A stretch of DNA of 64,000 nt, taken from contig NZ_QHKZ01000002.1 of the NCBI RefSeq assembly GCF_003194585.1, positions 665,145 through 729,144 on the forward strand. Reading direction: 5' to 3'. The DNA is from Nocardioides daejeonensis (GTDB taxonomy: Bacteria; Actinomycetota; Actinomycetes; Propionibacteriales; Nocardioidaceae). The notes beneath the pieces are model-generated. The model did no database searches, had not been told where the DNA came from, and was given only the letters and a program-made list of their open reading frames with translations. Of this stretch, positions 9,230 through 18,545 are shown piece after piece. Made by a program: the position numbers and the translations under genes. Numbering within the stretch: the stretch's first letter is position 1; every line of letters starts with the position of its first letter.

Positions 9230-10093
9230 ATGGGCAACCACCGGGCACCACGTCGTGGGATCACCACCACCGTGCGCCGAGCGACCCCTGCTGCGACCTC
9301 CGGCGGCAAGCGCAAGGCGGTCAAGCATGCCGCCCCACGCAGCTTCGTTCTCCGCGGTGCCCCGTCGGCCTCGGTCCTCCTGGGGCTCGCCGCGCTGACC
9401 GTCTCCGCCACCGGCGCGGTGACCATGGGTGGCGCCGGAGTGGCCGCCGGTGACGACACCAAGCCGACCTTCACCCTGCAGGCCAATGCTCTCTCCGGAT
9501 TGAGCGCGGTCTCCTCCACCACCGCCCGCGAGCAGCGTTCCCAGACGATCTCGCGCGACTCCCGACGCGACGCGCTCGAGGACGCCAGCTCCCAGGAGCT
9601 GGTCGCCGCCGCCGAGGCCCAGGTCGCCGAGCGCAACGGGGAGCTGGCCAAGCTCGCCGAGAGCGCCAACAAGCACGCCAGCAAGGTCGCGATGAACCTC
9701 TGGCACCTGCCGGTCGTGGGCTACCGCCTGACCGCGCGCTTCGGCCAGTCCAGCGGCCTGTGGGCGCACAACCACACCGGTCTCGACTTCGCCGCCCCGA
9801 GCGGCACTCCGGTCATGTCGGTGACCAACGGCACCGTGACCTCGGTCGGCTACGAGGGCGCCTACGGCAACCAGATCATCGTCACCACCGATGACGGCAC
9901 CGAGCTGTGGTACTGCCACCTGAGCGCGTACGGCGTGCAGGTCGGCGACACCGTCACCTCCGGCCAGGTGATCGGCGCCGTCGGCTCCACCGGCAACAGC
10001 ACCGGCCCGCACATGCACCTCGAGGTGCGCCCCGGCGCCGGTGACCCGATCGACCCCTACGCCGCGCTCCGCGCCAACGGCGTCCAGCCCTGA
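9230..10093 (+). CDS. M23-family (LytM-type) metallopeptidase
   Basis: A 287-residue exported cell-wall hydrolase or hydrolase-like activator. A basic N-terminus is followed by a hydrophobic segment at about 43-65, then an Ala/Glu-rich stretch with coiled-coil character (about 95-145), then the peptidase domain. Zinc ligands are visible in 'HTGLDF' (His and Asp of HxxxD) and 'HMHLEV' (final His), with 'GNSTGPHMH' typical of active members. I start at MGNHRAPRR, ten bases after AGGGG. It would cut peptide bridges in peptidoglycan. No partner gene is adjacent. Confidence 0.92.
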   Translation: MGNHRAPRRGITTTVRRATPAATSGGKRKAVKHAAPRSFVLRGAPSASVLLGLAALTVSATGAVTMGGAGVAAGDDTKPTFTLQANALSGLSAVSSTTAREQRSQTISRDSRRDALEDASSQELVAAAEAQVAERNGELAKLAESANKHASKVAMNLWHLPVVGYRLTARFGQSSGLWAHNHTGLDFAAPSGTPVMSVTNGTVTSVGYEGAYGNQIIVTTDDGTELWYCHLSAYGVQVGDTVTSGQVIGAVGSTGNSTGPHMHLEVRPGAGDPIDPYAALRANGVQP

Positions 10094-10121
10094 TCCCGCG
10101 GCGGTCGAGCCTGTCGTCACC

Positions 10122-10181
10122 GGTGGTCGAGCCTGTCGAGACCCAGCCTCGTCTCACCGGGTCTCGACACGCTCGACCACC
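10122..10181. repeat. Inverted pair of the 22-bp GGTGGTCGAG... repeat
   Basis: The arms at 10122-10143 (GGTGGTCGAGCCTGTCGAG followed by ACC) and 10160-10181 are reverse complements with one mismatch in 22. The element lies between the convergent M23 and pcrA genes, so it can act as a bidirectional terminator. A partial, degenerate copy precedes it at about 10102-10120. The same unit occurs at 15956 and 53262. Confidence 0.9.
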
Positions 10182-10211
10182 ATCATTCGCACCGGCTGAC
10201 GCCGGGGCGAA

Positions 10212-12641
10212 TCACAGCTTCTCGACGGGTGCGTAGCGCAGCAGCAGGCGCTTGACGCCCTCCGAGCCGAAGTCGATCGAGGCGACTGCCTTGTCTCCGA
10301 CCCCCTCGACACTGACGACCGTGCCCATCCCGAACGAGTCATGGACGACCCGGTCTGCGGGCTCCAGGGACGGGATCGGGCGTGACTTCTTCGCCTTGGT
10401 CGCCGCGTCCACGCGGGCGGCGGCAGCGCCGAAGTTCCGTCGCCCCGCGGCCGTGGGGGCACCGAAGTCGACCCTGGCGCCTCCGGAGAGATCCGGACGG
10501 CTCCAGCTGGTCTGAGCAGCCGCCGTACGCCGCCAGTCGACGAGGTCGAGCGGGAGCTCGCCGAGGAACCGGGAAGCAGGGTTGTGCGCCGGAGCGCCCC
10601 ACGCAGAGCGCATCACGGCGTGGGAGACGTAGAGGCGCTCCCGGGCCCGGGTCAGGCCGACGTACGCCAGCCGCCGCTCCTCCTCCATCTCGGCCTGGTC
10701 GCCCAGGGTGCGCGCGTGCGGGAAGATTCCATCCTCCATCCCGGTCAGGAAGACCACCGGGAACTCCAGTCCCTTGGCCGTGTGCAGCGTCATCAGGGTG
10801 ACGACACCCTGGTCGTGCTCGTCCGGCGTGGCCGGGATCTGGTCGCTGTCGGCGACGAGCGCCACCCGCTCCAGGAAGTCGGCGAGCCCCGGCGTCTCGG
10901 TTCCCGCCACGGTGTCGTCGGGGTCACTGGGGTCCGCCGACGGCCCGGCGACGGGGTCGTCGGAGAACTCCCGCGCCACCGCCACGAGCTCGGCGAGGTT
11001 CTCCAACCGGGTGGCGTCTTGCGGGTCTTCGGAGGCCTCGAGCTCGCTCAGGTAGCCGCTGTTGGCGAGCACCGACTCCAGGACGACGTCGGGACGCTCG
11101 CCGGCCTGCACCATCGACTGCAGCTCTTCGACCATGCCGACGAAGCCCTGGATCGACTTGAGCGACCGGGTGGCGATGCCTGGTGCCTGGTCGGCTCGGC
11201 GCAACGCCTCCCAGAAGGTGGTGCGCTCCCGTTCGGCGTACGCCGCGACACAGGCCTCGGCGCGATCCCCGATGCCACGCTTGGGCGTGTTGAGCACCCG
11301 GCGCAGCGAGATCTCGTCGGCGGGGTTGAGTAGCATCCGCAGGTAGGCGATCGCGTCCTTGACCTCCTTGCGCTCGTAGAAGCGGGTGCCACCGACCACC
11401 TTGTAGGGCTGGCCGGTGCGGATGAACACCTCTTCGAAGACCCGCGACTGGGCATTGGTCCGATAGAAGACTGCGACGTCGCCCGCGCGGGCATGGCCGT
11501 CGTCGGTGAGCTTGTCGATCTCGGAGGAGACGAACCGGGCCTCGTCACGCTCGTCGTCGGCGACGTACCCGACGATCTTGGCGCCGTCCCCCGCGTCGGA
11601 CCAGAGCCGCTTCGGCTTGCGACCCCGGTTGTTGCCGATCACCGCGTTGGCGGCGTTGAGGATCGTCTGGGTGGAGCGGTAGTTCTGCTCCAGCAGGATG
11701 GTGCCGGCGTTGGGGAAGTCCTGCTCGAAGTCCAAGATGTTGCGGATGTTGGCACCGCGGAACGCATAGATCGACTGGTCGGCGTCGCCCACGACCATCA
11801 GCTCGGCCGGCGCGACGCGCTCTCCCCCGGAGGCCTCCACCTGTGCGTGCGCGTCGCCCTCGGGGTCTTCGGCGCAGAGCTGATGGATCAGTGCGTACTG
11901 CGCGTGGTTGGTGTCCTGGTACTCGTCGACGAGCACGTGCCGAAAGCGGCGCCGATAGGTCTCACGGACCTCGGGGAAGGCCTGGAAGAGGTGCACGGTC
12001 GTCATGATCAGGTCGTCGAAGTCGAGGGCGTTCGCGTCTCGCAGGCGGCGTTGGTAGAGCTTGTAGGCCGAGGCGTAGGCCTCCTCGAAGGAGTTGCTCG
12101 CATCCTTGGCGGCCTCGTCGGGGTCCTTGAGCTCGTTCTTGGCGTTGGAGACCCAGTTGAGCACCGCCTTGGGCTGGTAGCGCTTCGGGTCGAGCTCGAG
12201 ATCCTGGCAGACCAGCGTCATCAGTCGCTTCGAGTCGGCCGCGTCGTAGATGGAGAAGCCCGACTTGAAGCCGAGCCGGTCGATCTCCTTGCGGAGGATC
12301 CGGACACAGGACGAGTGGAAGGTCGAGACCCACATGATCCGTGCCCGTCGCCCGACCAGCTCCTCGACCCGCTCCCGCATCTCTGCAGCGGCCTTGTTGG
12401 TGAAGGTGATGGCCAGGATCGATCCGGGATGGGCCTTGCGCTGGGAGATCAGCCAGGCGATCCGGCGGGTGAGCACCCGGGTCTTGCCCGACCCGGCACC
12501 GGCCACCACGAGCAACGGCGCGCCCTCGTGCACCACCGCCGCCCGTTGAGGCTCGTTGAGCCCGTCGAGGAGGGCCTCGGCCGAGGTGGTGTCGCGCGCC
12601 GTGGCGGCCGGACCTGACGGGATCGGAAACAGGGTGCTCAT
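10212..12641 (-). CDS. pcrA: ATP-dependent DNA helicase PcrA (UvrD/Rep superfamily 1)
   Basis: An 809-residue 3'-5' helicase for repair and replication. All SF1A motifs are readable: Q-motif 'LNEPQRAAV', Walker A 'GAGSGKTRVL', motif II 'DEYQDTNHAQY', motif III 'GDADQSIYAFRGA', motif IV 'QNYRSTQTIL', motif V 'TLHTAKGLEFPVVFLTG', motif VI 'YVGLTRARERLYV'. The C-terminus has the Tudor-like PcrA tail ('DRVVHDSFGMGTVVSVEG'), which separates PcrA from UvrD2-type helicases. Monocistronic; convergent with the M23 gene. Confidence 0.96.
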   Translation of the reverse strand: MSTLFPIPSGPAATARDTTSAEALLDGLNEPQRAAVVHEGAPLLVVAGAGSGKTRVLTRRIAWLISQRKAHPGSILAITFTNKAAAEMRERVEELVGRRARIMWVSTFHSSCVRILRKEIDRLGFKSGFSIYDAADSKRLMTLVCQDLELDPKRYQPKAVLNWVSNAKNELKDPDEAAKDASNSFEEAYASAYKLYQRRLRDANALDFDDLIMTTVHLFQAFPEVRETYRRRFRHVLVDEYQDTNHAQYALIHQLCAEDPEGDAHAQVEASGGERVAPAELMVVGDADQSIYAFRGANIRNILDFEQDFPNAGTILLEQNYRSTQTILNAANAVIGNNRGRKPKRLWSDAGDGAKIVGYVADDERDEARFVSSEIDKLTDDGHARAGDVAVFYRTNAQSRVFEEVFIRTGQPYKVVGGTRFYERKEVKDAIAYLRMLLNPADEISLRRVLNTPKRGIGDRAEACVAAYAERERTTFWEALRRADQAPGIATRSLKSIQGFVGMVEELQSMVQAGERPDVVLESVLANSGYLSELEASEDPQDATRLENLAELVAVAREFSDDPVAGPSADPSDPDDTVAGTETPGLADFLERVALVADSDQIPATPDEHDQGVVTLMTLHTAKGLEFPVVFLTGMEDGIFPHARTLGDQAEMEEERRLAYVGLTRARERLYVSHAVMRSAWGAPAHNPASRFLGELPLDLVDWRRTAAAQTSWSRPDLSGGARVDFGAPTAAGRRNFGAAAARVDAATKAKKSRPIPSLEPADRVVHDSFGMGTVVSVEGVGDKAVASIDFGSEGVKRLLLRYAPVEKL

Positions 12642-12771
12642 GCTCCCTTCACCCTATGTCGCCCTCCCGACTCCGCTGCCCTCCCCTTCCCGCTGCAACG
12701 CGGGGTTGTGGTCGTGACACCGCTCTCCGACAACACCACAGCGCCAGACCGTACGGCGGCCGCAGCTCGCG

Positions 12772-13944
12772 TCAGCGGGCGGGCACGACGGTGAGCTGCA
12801 CGCCGTCGCCGAGGCGATAGGGATTGGTGGTCAGAAGAGCGCCGAGGGAGCGGCGCATCCGGGAGACCTCGGCTCGCACGGTCACCTGGTGCTCGGTGTC
12901 GCCGTACAGCAGATGGCTCAAGGCCGCGGCGGTGAGCCCGCGTGGGCCTGCGCCCGCGAGAGCAGTGAGCACCTCGGCGTGACGCGGCGAGAGCGGCACC
13001 CGCCAGGGTGCGTCGGCACCCCGGACCTCCAGGGTCGCCGGCGTGGCGCCGAGGTCGAGTGTCGCAATCAGCGCCGTGCCACTCCCGCGGGGCCGGATCA
13101 GCCAACCGACGCCCAGCCGCTCCGGGAGGCAGAGCCCGAGACCGGGTACGGCGACCGCGCGGTCGGCCCGGGGCGCCTCCACCCGACCGGAGACGGCGAT
13201 CCCCTGACGGGCAGCCACCCAGCCGTGGTCGTCGACCACCAGCAGCGGGCCCGAGGCACTGGAGAGCAGCGGCTCTGCCGAGCGACGCAGCTGCTCCAGG
13301 CGCTCCTCGTGATGGCGCCACAGCCGTGCCTCGGCCAGGCGCACCGACGCGGTCACCAACGCCTCGATCGCCGGGTGCAGGGTCAGCGCCGGACCGCTCA
13401 CGTCGACGATGCCGAGCAGGGAGCCGTCGATCGGGTCGTGGATCGGTGAGGCCGAGCAGTACCAGGGCACCTGCGCGTTCTCGAAGTGCTCGGCGGAGAA
13501 GAGCTGCACCGGCGCAGCCTCCTCCAAGGCGGTGCCGATCGCATTGGTCCCGACCGCGCCCTCCGTCCAGAGCGCACCCTCGCTGAAGCCGAGGAGGTCT
13601 GCCTGCCGCTTCACCCGGGGCGAGCCGCAGCGCCAGAGCACCACGCCGTCCGCGTCGGTGACGACGACCAGGTAGTTCGAGGCATCCGCCGCACTCAGCA
13701 GCAGCTCCCGGATCTCGTCGATCACCAGGGAGAGCCGGGACCGGCGGCGCCGGTCGTCGACCTCGGCGGGCGGCAACGGGTCGCGACGGTTGGGCCCGTC
13801 GGGATCGATGCCCAGCTCCAGCACCCGTACCCACGAGCGGGCCACCACCGCGCGAGGTCGCTGTGGAGGCGCGGCGCCGGAGAGCACCGCGTCATGGATC
13901 CGGACCAGATGGCGGGCCCGCGTCGCGAGGTCGAAGGAGACCAT
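12772..13944 (-). CDS. GAF-domain transcriptional regulator with C-terminal winged helix
   Basis: A 390-residue regulator resembling the sensory half of AcoR-type proteins. A GAF-like region covers roughly residues 75-215, with 'GALWTEGAVGTNAIGTALEE', the signature of this family. The central AAA+ domain of sigma-54 activators is missing. In its place is a C-terminal DNA-binding region (about 325-385, 'LSPRHAEVLTALAGAGPRG' then a helix-turn-helix) typical of actinobacterial versions. It is transcribed divergently from the flavin monooxygenase gene, its probable target. The ligand is unknown. Confidence 0.85.
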   Translation of the reverse strand: MVSFDLATRARHLVRIHDAVLSGAAPPQRPRAVVARSWVRVLELGIDPDGPNRRDPLPPAEVDDRRRRSRLSLVIDEIRELLLSAADASNYLVVVTDADGVVLWRCGSPRVKRQADLLGFSEGALWTEGAVGTNAIGTALEEAAPVQLFSAEHFENAQVPWYCSASPIHDPIDGSLLGIVDVSGPALTLHPAIEALVTASVRLAEARLWRHHEERLEQLRRSAEPLLSSASGPLLVVDDHGWVAARQGIAVSGRVEAPRADRAVAVPGLGLCLPERLGVGWLIRPRGSGTALIATLDLGATPATLEVRGADAPWRVPLSPRHAEVLTALAGAGPRGLTAAALSHLLYGDTEHQVTVRAEVSRMRRSLGALLTTNPYRLGDGVQLTVVPAR

Positions 13945-13963
13945 GAGCCCACCCTAGGTCGCC

Positions 13964-13997
13964 CATGTGACGGGGACCACATGCAACATCGTGCAAC
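13964..13997. promoter_or_regulatory. Candidate operator between the GAF regulator and the monooxygenase
   Basis: The 92-bp divergent region holds an inverted repeat CATGTG-N8-CACATG (13964-13983) directly followed by a direct repeat TGCAAC-N4-TGCAAC (13982-13997). Position and symmetry fit a binding site for the GAF regulator, but this is inference. Confidence 0.45.
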
Positions 13998-14036
13998 GGT
14001 TCCCCGCACCGCCCTCGCGGATGTGTCCTCATCGGC

Positions 14037-15857
14037 ATGACCCAACTCGACGAACGCCCCGCGACTCACGCCGCCGACCCGGCCACCACCTGGTTCGCTG
14101 CCTTCGAGGACGCCCTCGCCGCCCGCGACATCGATCGCGCCGCCGGCCTCTTCGCCGCCACCAGCTTCTGGCGCGATCTGGTCGCCTTCTCCTGGAACCT
14201 GACGACCGTCGAGAACCCGGACGGGGTCGCGGACCTGCTGACCGCCACTCTCGACCGGGTCGCGCCGAGCGGCTTCCGGCTCAGCGAGCCGCCCGCGACG
14301 GAGGACGGTGTGACCACCGCCTGGTTCGAGTTCGAGACCAGCGTCGGCCGCGGCCGGGGCCTGGTCCGACTCCTCGACGACGACGGACCGAAGGCGTGGA
14401 CCTTCCTCACCACGCTCTACGAGCTGAAGGGCCACGAGGAGGCCCGCGGCGTACGCCGCCCCCTGGGGGCCGAGCACGGGGCCAACAAGGAACGGGTCAC
14501 GTGGCTGGAGAGACGCCAGGCCGAGGACCGCGCCCTGGGCGACACGACACAGCCGTACACGCTGGTGATCGGAGGCGGCCAGGGCGGTATCGCCCTCGGC
14601 GCCCGGCTACGCCAGCTCGGCGTGCCCGCACTGGTCATCGACCGCTACCCCCGCCCCGGTGACCAGTGGCGTGGCCGCTACAAGTCACTCTGCCTGCACG
14701 ACCCGGTCTGGTACGACCACCTGCCCTACCTGAAGTTCCCCGACAACTGGCCGGTCTTCGCGCCGAAGGACAAGGTCGGCGACTGGCTGGAGTTCTACAC
14801 GAAGGTGATGGAGGTGCCGTACTGGTCGAGCACCACTGCCACCAAGGCGGCGTACGACGACGCCGAAGGACGTTGGGAGGTGCAGATCGAGCGCGACGGA
14901 ACGCCGATGACGTTGCGGCCCACCCAGCTCGTGCTGGCCACGGGGATGTCCGGGAAGCCCAACATCCCGAACTTCCCGGGCATGGACGTCTTCGCCGGCG
15001 AGCAGCACCACTCCTCGCAGCACCCCGGCCCCGATGCGTACGCCGGCAAGCGGGTGGTGGTGATCGGCTCCAACAACTCCGCCTTCGACATCTGCGGCGC
15101 GCTGTGGGAGCACGGCGCCGACGTGACGATGGTGCAACGCTCCTCGACCCATATCGTCAAGAGCGACACGTTGATGGACATCGGCCTCGGGGATCTCTAC
15201 TCCGAGCGCGCCCTGGAGGCCGGCGTGACCACGGAGAAGGCCGACCTGATCTTCGCCTCGCTCCCCTACCGGATCATGCACGAGTTCCAGATCCCGCTCT
15301 ACGACCAGATGCGCGAGCGTGACAAGGACTTCTACGACCGCATGGAGAGGGCGGGCTTCGACCTGGACTGGGGCGACGACGGTTCCGGTCTCTTCATGAA
15401 GTACCTGCGCCGCGGCTCCGGCTACTACATCGACGTAGGCGCGGCCGAGCTCGTCGCGGACGGCGAGGTGAAGCTCGCCCACGGACAGGTCGACCACCTG
15501 ACCGAGCAAGAGGTGGTGCTGGCCGACGGCACCGTGCTCCCCGCGGATCTCGTCGTGTACGCGACCGGCTACGGCTCGATGAACGGCTGGGCCGCGGACC
15601 TGATCAGCCAGGAGGTCGCCGACCGGGTCGGCAAGGTCTGGGGCCTCGGCTCCGAGACCACCAAGGACCCCGGCCCCTGGGAGGGCGAGCAGCGCAACAT
15701 GTGGAAGCCGACCCAGCAGGAGAACCTGTGGTTCCACGGCGGCAACCTGCACCAGTCGCGTCACTACTCGCTCTACCTGGCGCTCCAACTCAAGGCGCGC
15801 TACGAGGGGCTCGACACCCCGGTGCACGACCTCGCCCCGGTGCACCACCTGGGCTGA
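14037..15857 (+). CDS. Flavin-containing monooxygenase with N-terminal SnoaL-like domain
   Basis: A 606-residue NAD(P)H/FAD-dependent monooxygenase. Residues about 15-125 form a SnoaL/NTF2-like domain ('FAAFEDALAARDIDRAAGLF'). FAD binding is at 179-184 (GGGQGG), NADP binding near 342 ('VIGSNNSAFDICGAL'), and the C-terminal 'FHGGNLHQSRHYS' is typical of this group. Related proteins oxidise ketones, amines or indolic compounds; the substrate here is not predictable. Divergent from the GAF regulator, whose relatives often control such genes. Start ATG was chosen to give the complete SnoaL domain. Confidence 0.9.
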   Translation: MTQLDERPATHAADPATTWFAAFEDALAARDIDRAAGLFAATSFWRDLVAFSWNLTTVENPDGVADLLTATLDRVAPSGFRLSEPPATEDGVTTAWFEFETSVGRGRGLVRLLDDDGPKAWTFLTTLYELKGHEEARGVRRPLGAEHGANKERVTWLERRQAEDRALGDTTQPYTLVIGGGQGGIALGARLRQLGVPALVIDRYPRPGDQWRGRYKSLCLHDPVWYDHLPYLKFPDNWPVFAPKDKVGDWLEFYTKVMEVPYWSSTTATKAAYDDAEGRWEVQIERDGTPMTLRPTQLVLATGMSGKPNIPNFPGMDVFAGEQHHSSQHPGPDAYAGKRVVVIGSNNSAFDICGALWEHGADVTMVQRSSTHIVKSDTLMDIGLGDLYSERALEAGVTTEKADLIFASLPYRIMHEFQIPLYDQMRERDKDFYDRMERAGFDLDWGDDGSGLFMKYLRRGSGYYIDVGAAELVADGEVKLAHGQVDHLTEQEVVLADGTVLPADLVVYATGYGSMNGWAADLISQEVADRVGKVWGLGSETTKDPGPWEGEQRNMWKPTQQENLWFHGGNLHQSRHYSLYLALQLKARYEGLDTPVHDLAPVHHLG

Positions 15858-15860
15858 CCG

Positions 15861-16009
15861 GGTGGCCGAGCGACCACCCGGTGGTCGAGCGATCACCCGG
15901 TGGTCGAGCGATCACCCGGTGGTCGAGCGATCACCCGGTGGTCGAGCAATCACCCGGTGGTCGAGCTTGTCGAGACCACTTCTCGCAGCCGGTCTCGACA
16001 AGCTCCACC
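15861..16009. repeat. Five tandem 19-bp units ending in a palindromic 22-bp repeat
   Basis: Units at 15861, 15880, 15899, 15918 and 15937 read GGTGGTCGAGCGATCACCC with few changes; each is an imperfect palindrome. The array runs directly into a copy of the 22-bp unit (15956-15977) and its inverted, three-base-shortened partner (15991-16009). More degenerate fragments follow to about 16040. The array lies between the convergent monooxygenase and the small membrane protein. Confidence 0.92.
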
Positions 16010-16065
16010 CACGGGAGCCTGTCGCAGGGCTCCACCTACGACGGCGAAGCGCGACCTGCCCGGGC

Positions 16066-16422
16066 TCAGACGTGGGCGCCGGACCAGAAGATCGCGACGG
16101 CGACGTTGGCGACCGAGAGACCGAGGATGGTCCAGAAGAGCGAGTCGGAGATCCGCGGCTTCTTGAGGTTGGCCATCACCAGACCCAGCACGACCAGGCC
16201 GATCACCAGCTTGACGCCGATCTTGGCGTGGTTGACGTCGGCGTCGTCCGCCTCGAGGACGCCGACCAGGAACAGGCCGGCCAGGAAGGCGGTGCCGGCT
16301 CCATCGCGCATCGCGCCGTTGACGACCTTCTCGCTCGCCTTCGCTTGGGCGAGCAGCCCACCGATCAGGGCGGCGAAGCCAAGGATGTGCAGGAAGAGCA
16401 GGATGAGGCGCACGGTGTCCAT
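16066..16422 (-). CDS. Small four-helix membrane protein of unknown function
   Basis: A 118-residue protein with four hydrophobic segments (about residues 4-26, 42-57, 66-84 and 94-114) and a short hydrophilic loop 'LEADDADVNHAK'. One His lies in the first helix. I recognise it only as a conserved-looking actinobacterial membrane protein. It is followed by the response-regulator gene on the same strand 32 bp upstream, but no functional link can be claimed. Confidence 0.75.
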   Translation of the reverse strand: MDTVRLILLFLHILGFAALIGGLLAQAKASEKVVNGAMRDGAGTAFLAGLFLVGVLEADDADVNHAKIGVKLVIGLVVLGLVMANLKKPRISDSLFWTILGLSVANVAVAIFWSGAHV

Positions 16423-16454
16423 GCCGGCAGCCTACCCGGCGTCCTGACAAGTTG

Positions 16455-17099
16455 TCAGAGCAGGCGTCGATCGGAGGCCCAGCGCGTCAGCTCGTGCCGC
16501 GAGGAGAGCTGGAGCTTGCGCAGGACCGCCGACATGTGGGTCTCCACCGTCTTCACCGAGATGAAGAGCTCCTTGGCCACCTCTTTGTAGGCGTAGCCGC
16601 GAGCGATCAGGCGCATCACCTCACGCTCCCGCTCCGTCAGCCGGTCCAGGTCCTCGTCGACAGCAGCGACCTCGATGGATCCGGCGAAAGCATCCAGCAC
16701 GAACCCGGCCAGCCGAGGCGAGAAGACCGCGTCGCCGTCCGCAACCCGGGTGATGGCGTCGACCAGCTCAGGACCGGTGATCGTCTTCGTCACGTAGCCG
16801 CGGGCGCCGCCCCGGATCGTGCCGATCACGTCCTCGGCCGCATCGGAGACCGACAGGGCCAGGAACCGGACCTCGCTCGGCCCGACCTGGCGCATCACCT
16901 CCACCCCGCCGCCTCCGGGAAGGTGTACGTCGAGCAGCACCACCTCGGGCTGGTGCGTCCTGATCGCAGCGACGGCGGTGCTCACGTCCTCGGCCTCGCC
17001 GACGATGTCGACCGGTGAGCCGGGCTGCCCGAGGAGCTCGGCGCGCACACCGGCTCGGAACATCGCGTGGTCATCGACGATGACGACAGTGGTGGTCAC
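16455..17099 (-). CDS. NarL/LuxR-type response regulator of the LiaR class
   Basis: A 214-residue two-component regulator. The receiver domain covers about 1-120, with acidic pocket 'VDDH' and phospho-acceptor Asp57 in 'VVLLDVHLP', and the conserved Lys in 'GYVTKTITG'. The LuxR-type helix-turn-helix lies at about 148-210 ('LTEREREVMRLIARGYAYKEVA'). The GTG at 17099 follows GGAGAGG and comes one base after the kinase stop codon, so the two are translated as a unit. A longer frame upstream lies inside the kinase gene and was rejected. Confidence 0.95.
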   Translation of the reverse strand: MTTTVVIVDDHAMFRAGVRAELLGQPGSPVDIVGEAEDVSTAVAAIRTHQPEVVLLDVHLPGGGGVEVMRQVGPSEVRFLALSVSDAAEDVIGTIRGGARGYVTKTITGPELVDAITRVADGDAVFSPRLAGFVLDAFAGSIEVAAVDEDLDRLTEREREVMRLIARGYAYKEVAKELFISVKTVETHMSAVLRKLQLSSRHELTRWASDRRLL

Positions 17100-17100
17100 G

Positions 17101-18402
17101 TCACCTCTCCTCTTCCTTCTGTGAGCGGGGCATCCCCAGCACCACCTCGGTGCCCTCCCCCGGCGTGGTCCGGACCTCCGCCGTACCGCCGTGCCGGGCC
17201 ATTCGATCGATGATGCTGCCACGGACACCGTGCCGGTCGTCGGCGACGTCGGCCAGGTCGAATCCGCGACCGCGGTCCTTCACGAAGACCTCCACACGGG
17301 CCGGCGACACCTCGGCGTAGACGTCGACGCGCTCGGTGCCGGCGTGCTTGGCGGCGTTGGTCAGCGCCTCGCGGGCTGCCTGCACCACCGGCGCCAAGCC
17401 CTCGTCGAGCGGAGCGTCCCCTACGGTGACCACCTCGACGGTCACGTGGTGTCCGTCCTCCACCTCGACCGCGACCCGTCGCAACGCAGCAGCCAGCGAC
17501 TCGCCTTCGGTCGACTGCTCCGCGAAGAGCCAGGAGCGCAGGTCGCGCTCCTGACTGCGGGCCAGCCGGGCGACCGCCACCGGGTCGGCGGCGTTCTTCT
17601 GGATCAGGGCGAGGGTCTGCAGCACCGAGTCGTGCAGGTGGGCGGCCATGTCGGCGCGCTCCTGGCTGCGCACCCGTTCGGCCCGCTCGTCGCCGAGGTC
17701 GGAGGCCAGTCGGATGACCCACGGACCCGCGGTCAGCGCCAGGCCGGCGACCCCGAGGAGACCTGCCACGACCACCTCACCGGCGATCGAGCCGCTGCCG
17801 CTGGTCCAGGCGAAGACCGCCAGGGCGCCCAGGATCATCAGACCGCCGACGATCAGCCGCGCCCAGGAGGCCCAACCGCCGCTGCCCACCAGCGCGCGGA
17901 ACGGGTCGAGCCGCTGGGTGGTGTCCAGCCAACGCTCGCGTTGCACCTCGTCGGCCTGTCGCCAGATCAGGGCGACACCTCCGACACCGATCACCACGGG
18001 CCAGAAGAGCGCGCCGCGCCCGAACGCCGACTCGAACATGAGCACGATGCCGAGGGCGAGAGAGCCCAACGCGATGGTCGGCCCGAGGTCGCCGATCCGT
18101 CGTACCGGCCCGGGGCGCTTGCCCGCCCGGGTCGCGCCCGCAAGCCCCGGCGCCTCGTCGGAGAAGGTGTCGTCGGTGGGCAGCACCATCCAGAGGCCGG
18201 CGTAGAAGGCGATCCCGATCCCGCCGAGCACCGCGGCCACGATGAACCCGAGACGCACCCAGAGCACCGGCAGCCCGAGATGGCGGGCGAGGCCGGAGGC
18301 GACACCGGCCAGATAGGTGTCGTCGGTGTTACGGGTGGCTCGCCGGACCTCCGCCTCGCCGGTGGCGGTCTGCCCGGAGGCGCGGGACGCAGTGGCTGTC
18401 AT
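17101..18402 (-). CDS. PspC-domain sensor histidine kinase (HisKA_3 type)
   Basis: A 433-residue membrane kinase. The N-terminus is a PspC domain (about 22-80, 'LAGVASGLARHLGLPVLWVRLGF' in two parts), followed by four more hydrophobic segments to about residue 232. The dimerisation helix carries His257 in 'LHDSVLQTLALIQ'. The ATPase domain has N-box 'REALTNAAKHAG' and G-boxes 'KDRGRGFD' and 'GTEVVLGM'. Partner of the adjacent response regulator. The PspC domain and the divergent PspC/LiaF-like gene point to sensing of envelope stress. Confidence 0.93.
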   Translation of the reverse strand: MTATASRASGQTATGEAEVRRATRNTDDTYLAGVASGLARHLGLPVLWVRLGFIVAAVLGGIGIAFYAGLWMVLPTDDTFSDEAPGLAGATRAGKRPGPVRRIGDLGPTIALGSLALGIVLMFESAFGRGALFWPVVIGVGGVALIWRQADEVQRERWLDTTQRLDPFRALVGSGGWASWARLIVGGLMILGALAVFAWTSGSGSIAGEVVVAGLLGVAGLALTAGPWVIRLASDLGDERAERVRSQERADMAAHLHDSVLQTLALIQKNAADPVAVARLARSQERDLRSWLFAEQSTEGESLAAALRRVAVEVEDGHHVTVEVVTVGDAPLDEGLAPVVQAAREALTNAAKHAGTERVDVYAEVSPARVEVFVKDRGRGFDLADVADDRHGVRGSIIDRMARHGGTAEVRTTPGEGTEVVLGMPRSQKEEER

Positions 18403-18545
18403 GATGCCTTCATCGTCACACAGCGATCAGGGCCGGACCATGAGGAACGACCCCGAGGCGACCCTGGGATGAGCCCCGGTACCCCGGTGGTCGATCAGGG
18501 TCGTCCCCGATGGTTTCGACGGTCGACGGGGACGAAGGTGGAGAC

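Noticed and set aside
15861..15955. Possible CRISPR array
   Set aside because: The 19-bp units are directly adjacent with no unique spacers and no cas genes are present; it is a simple tandem repeat.
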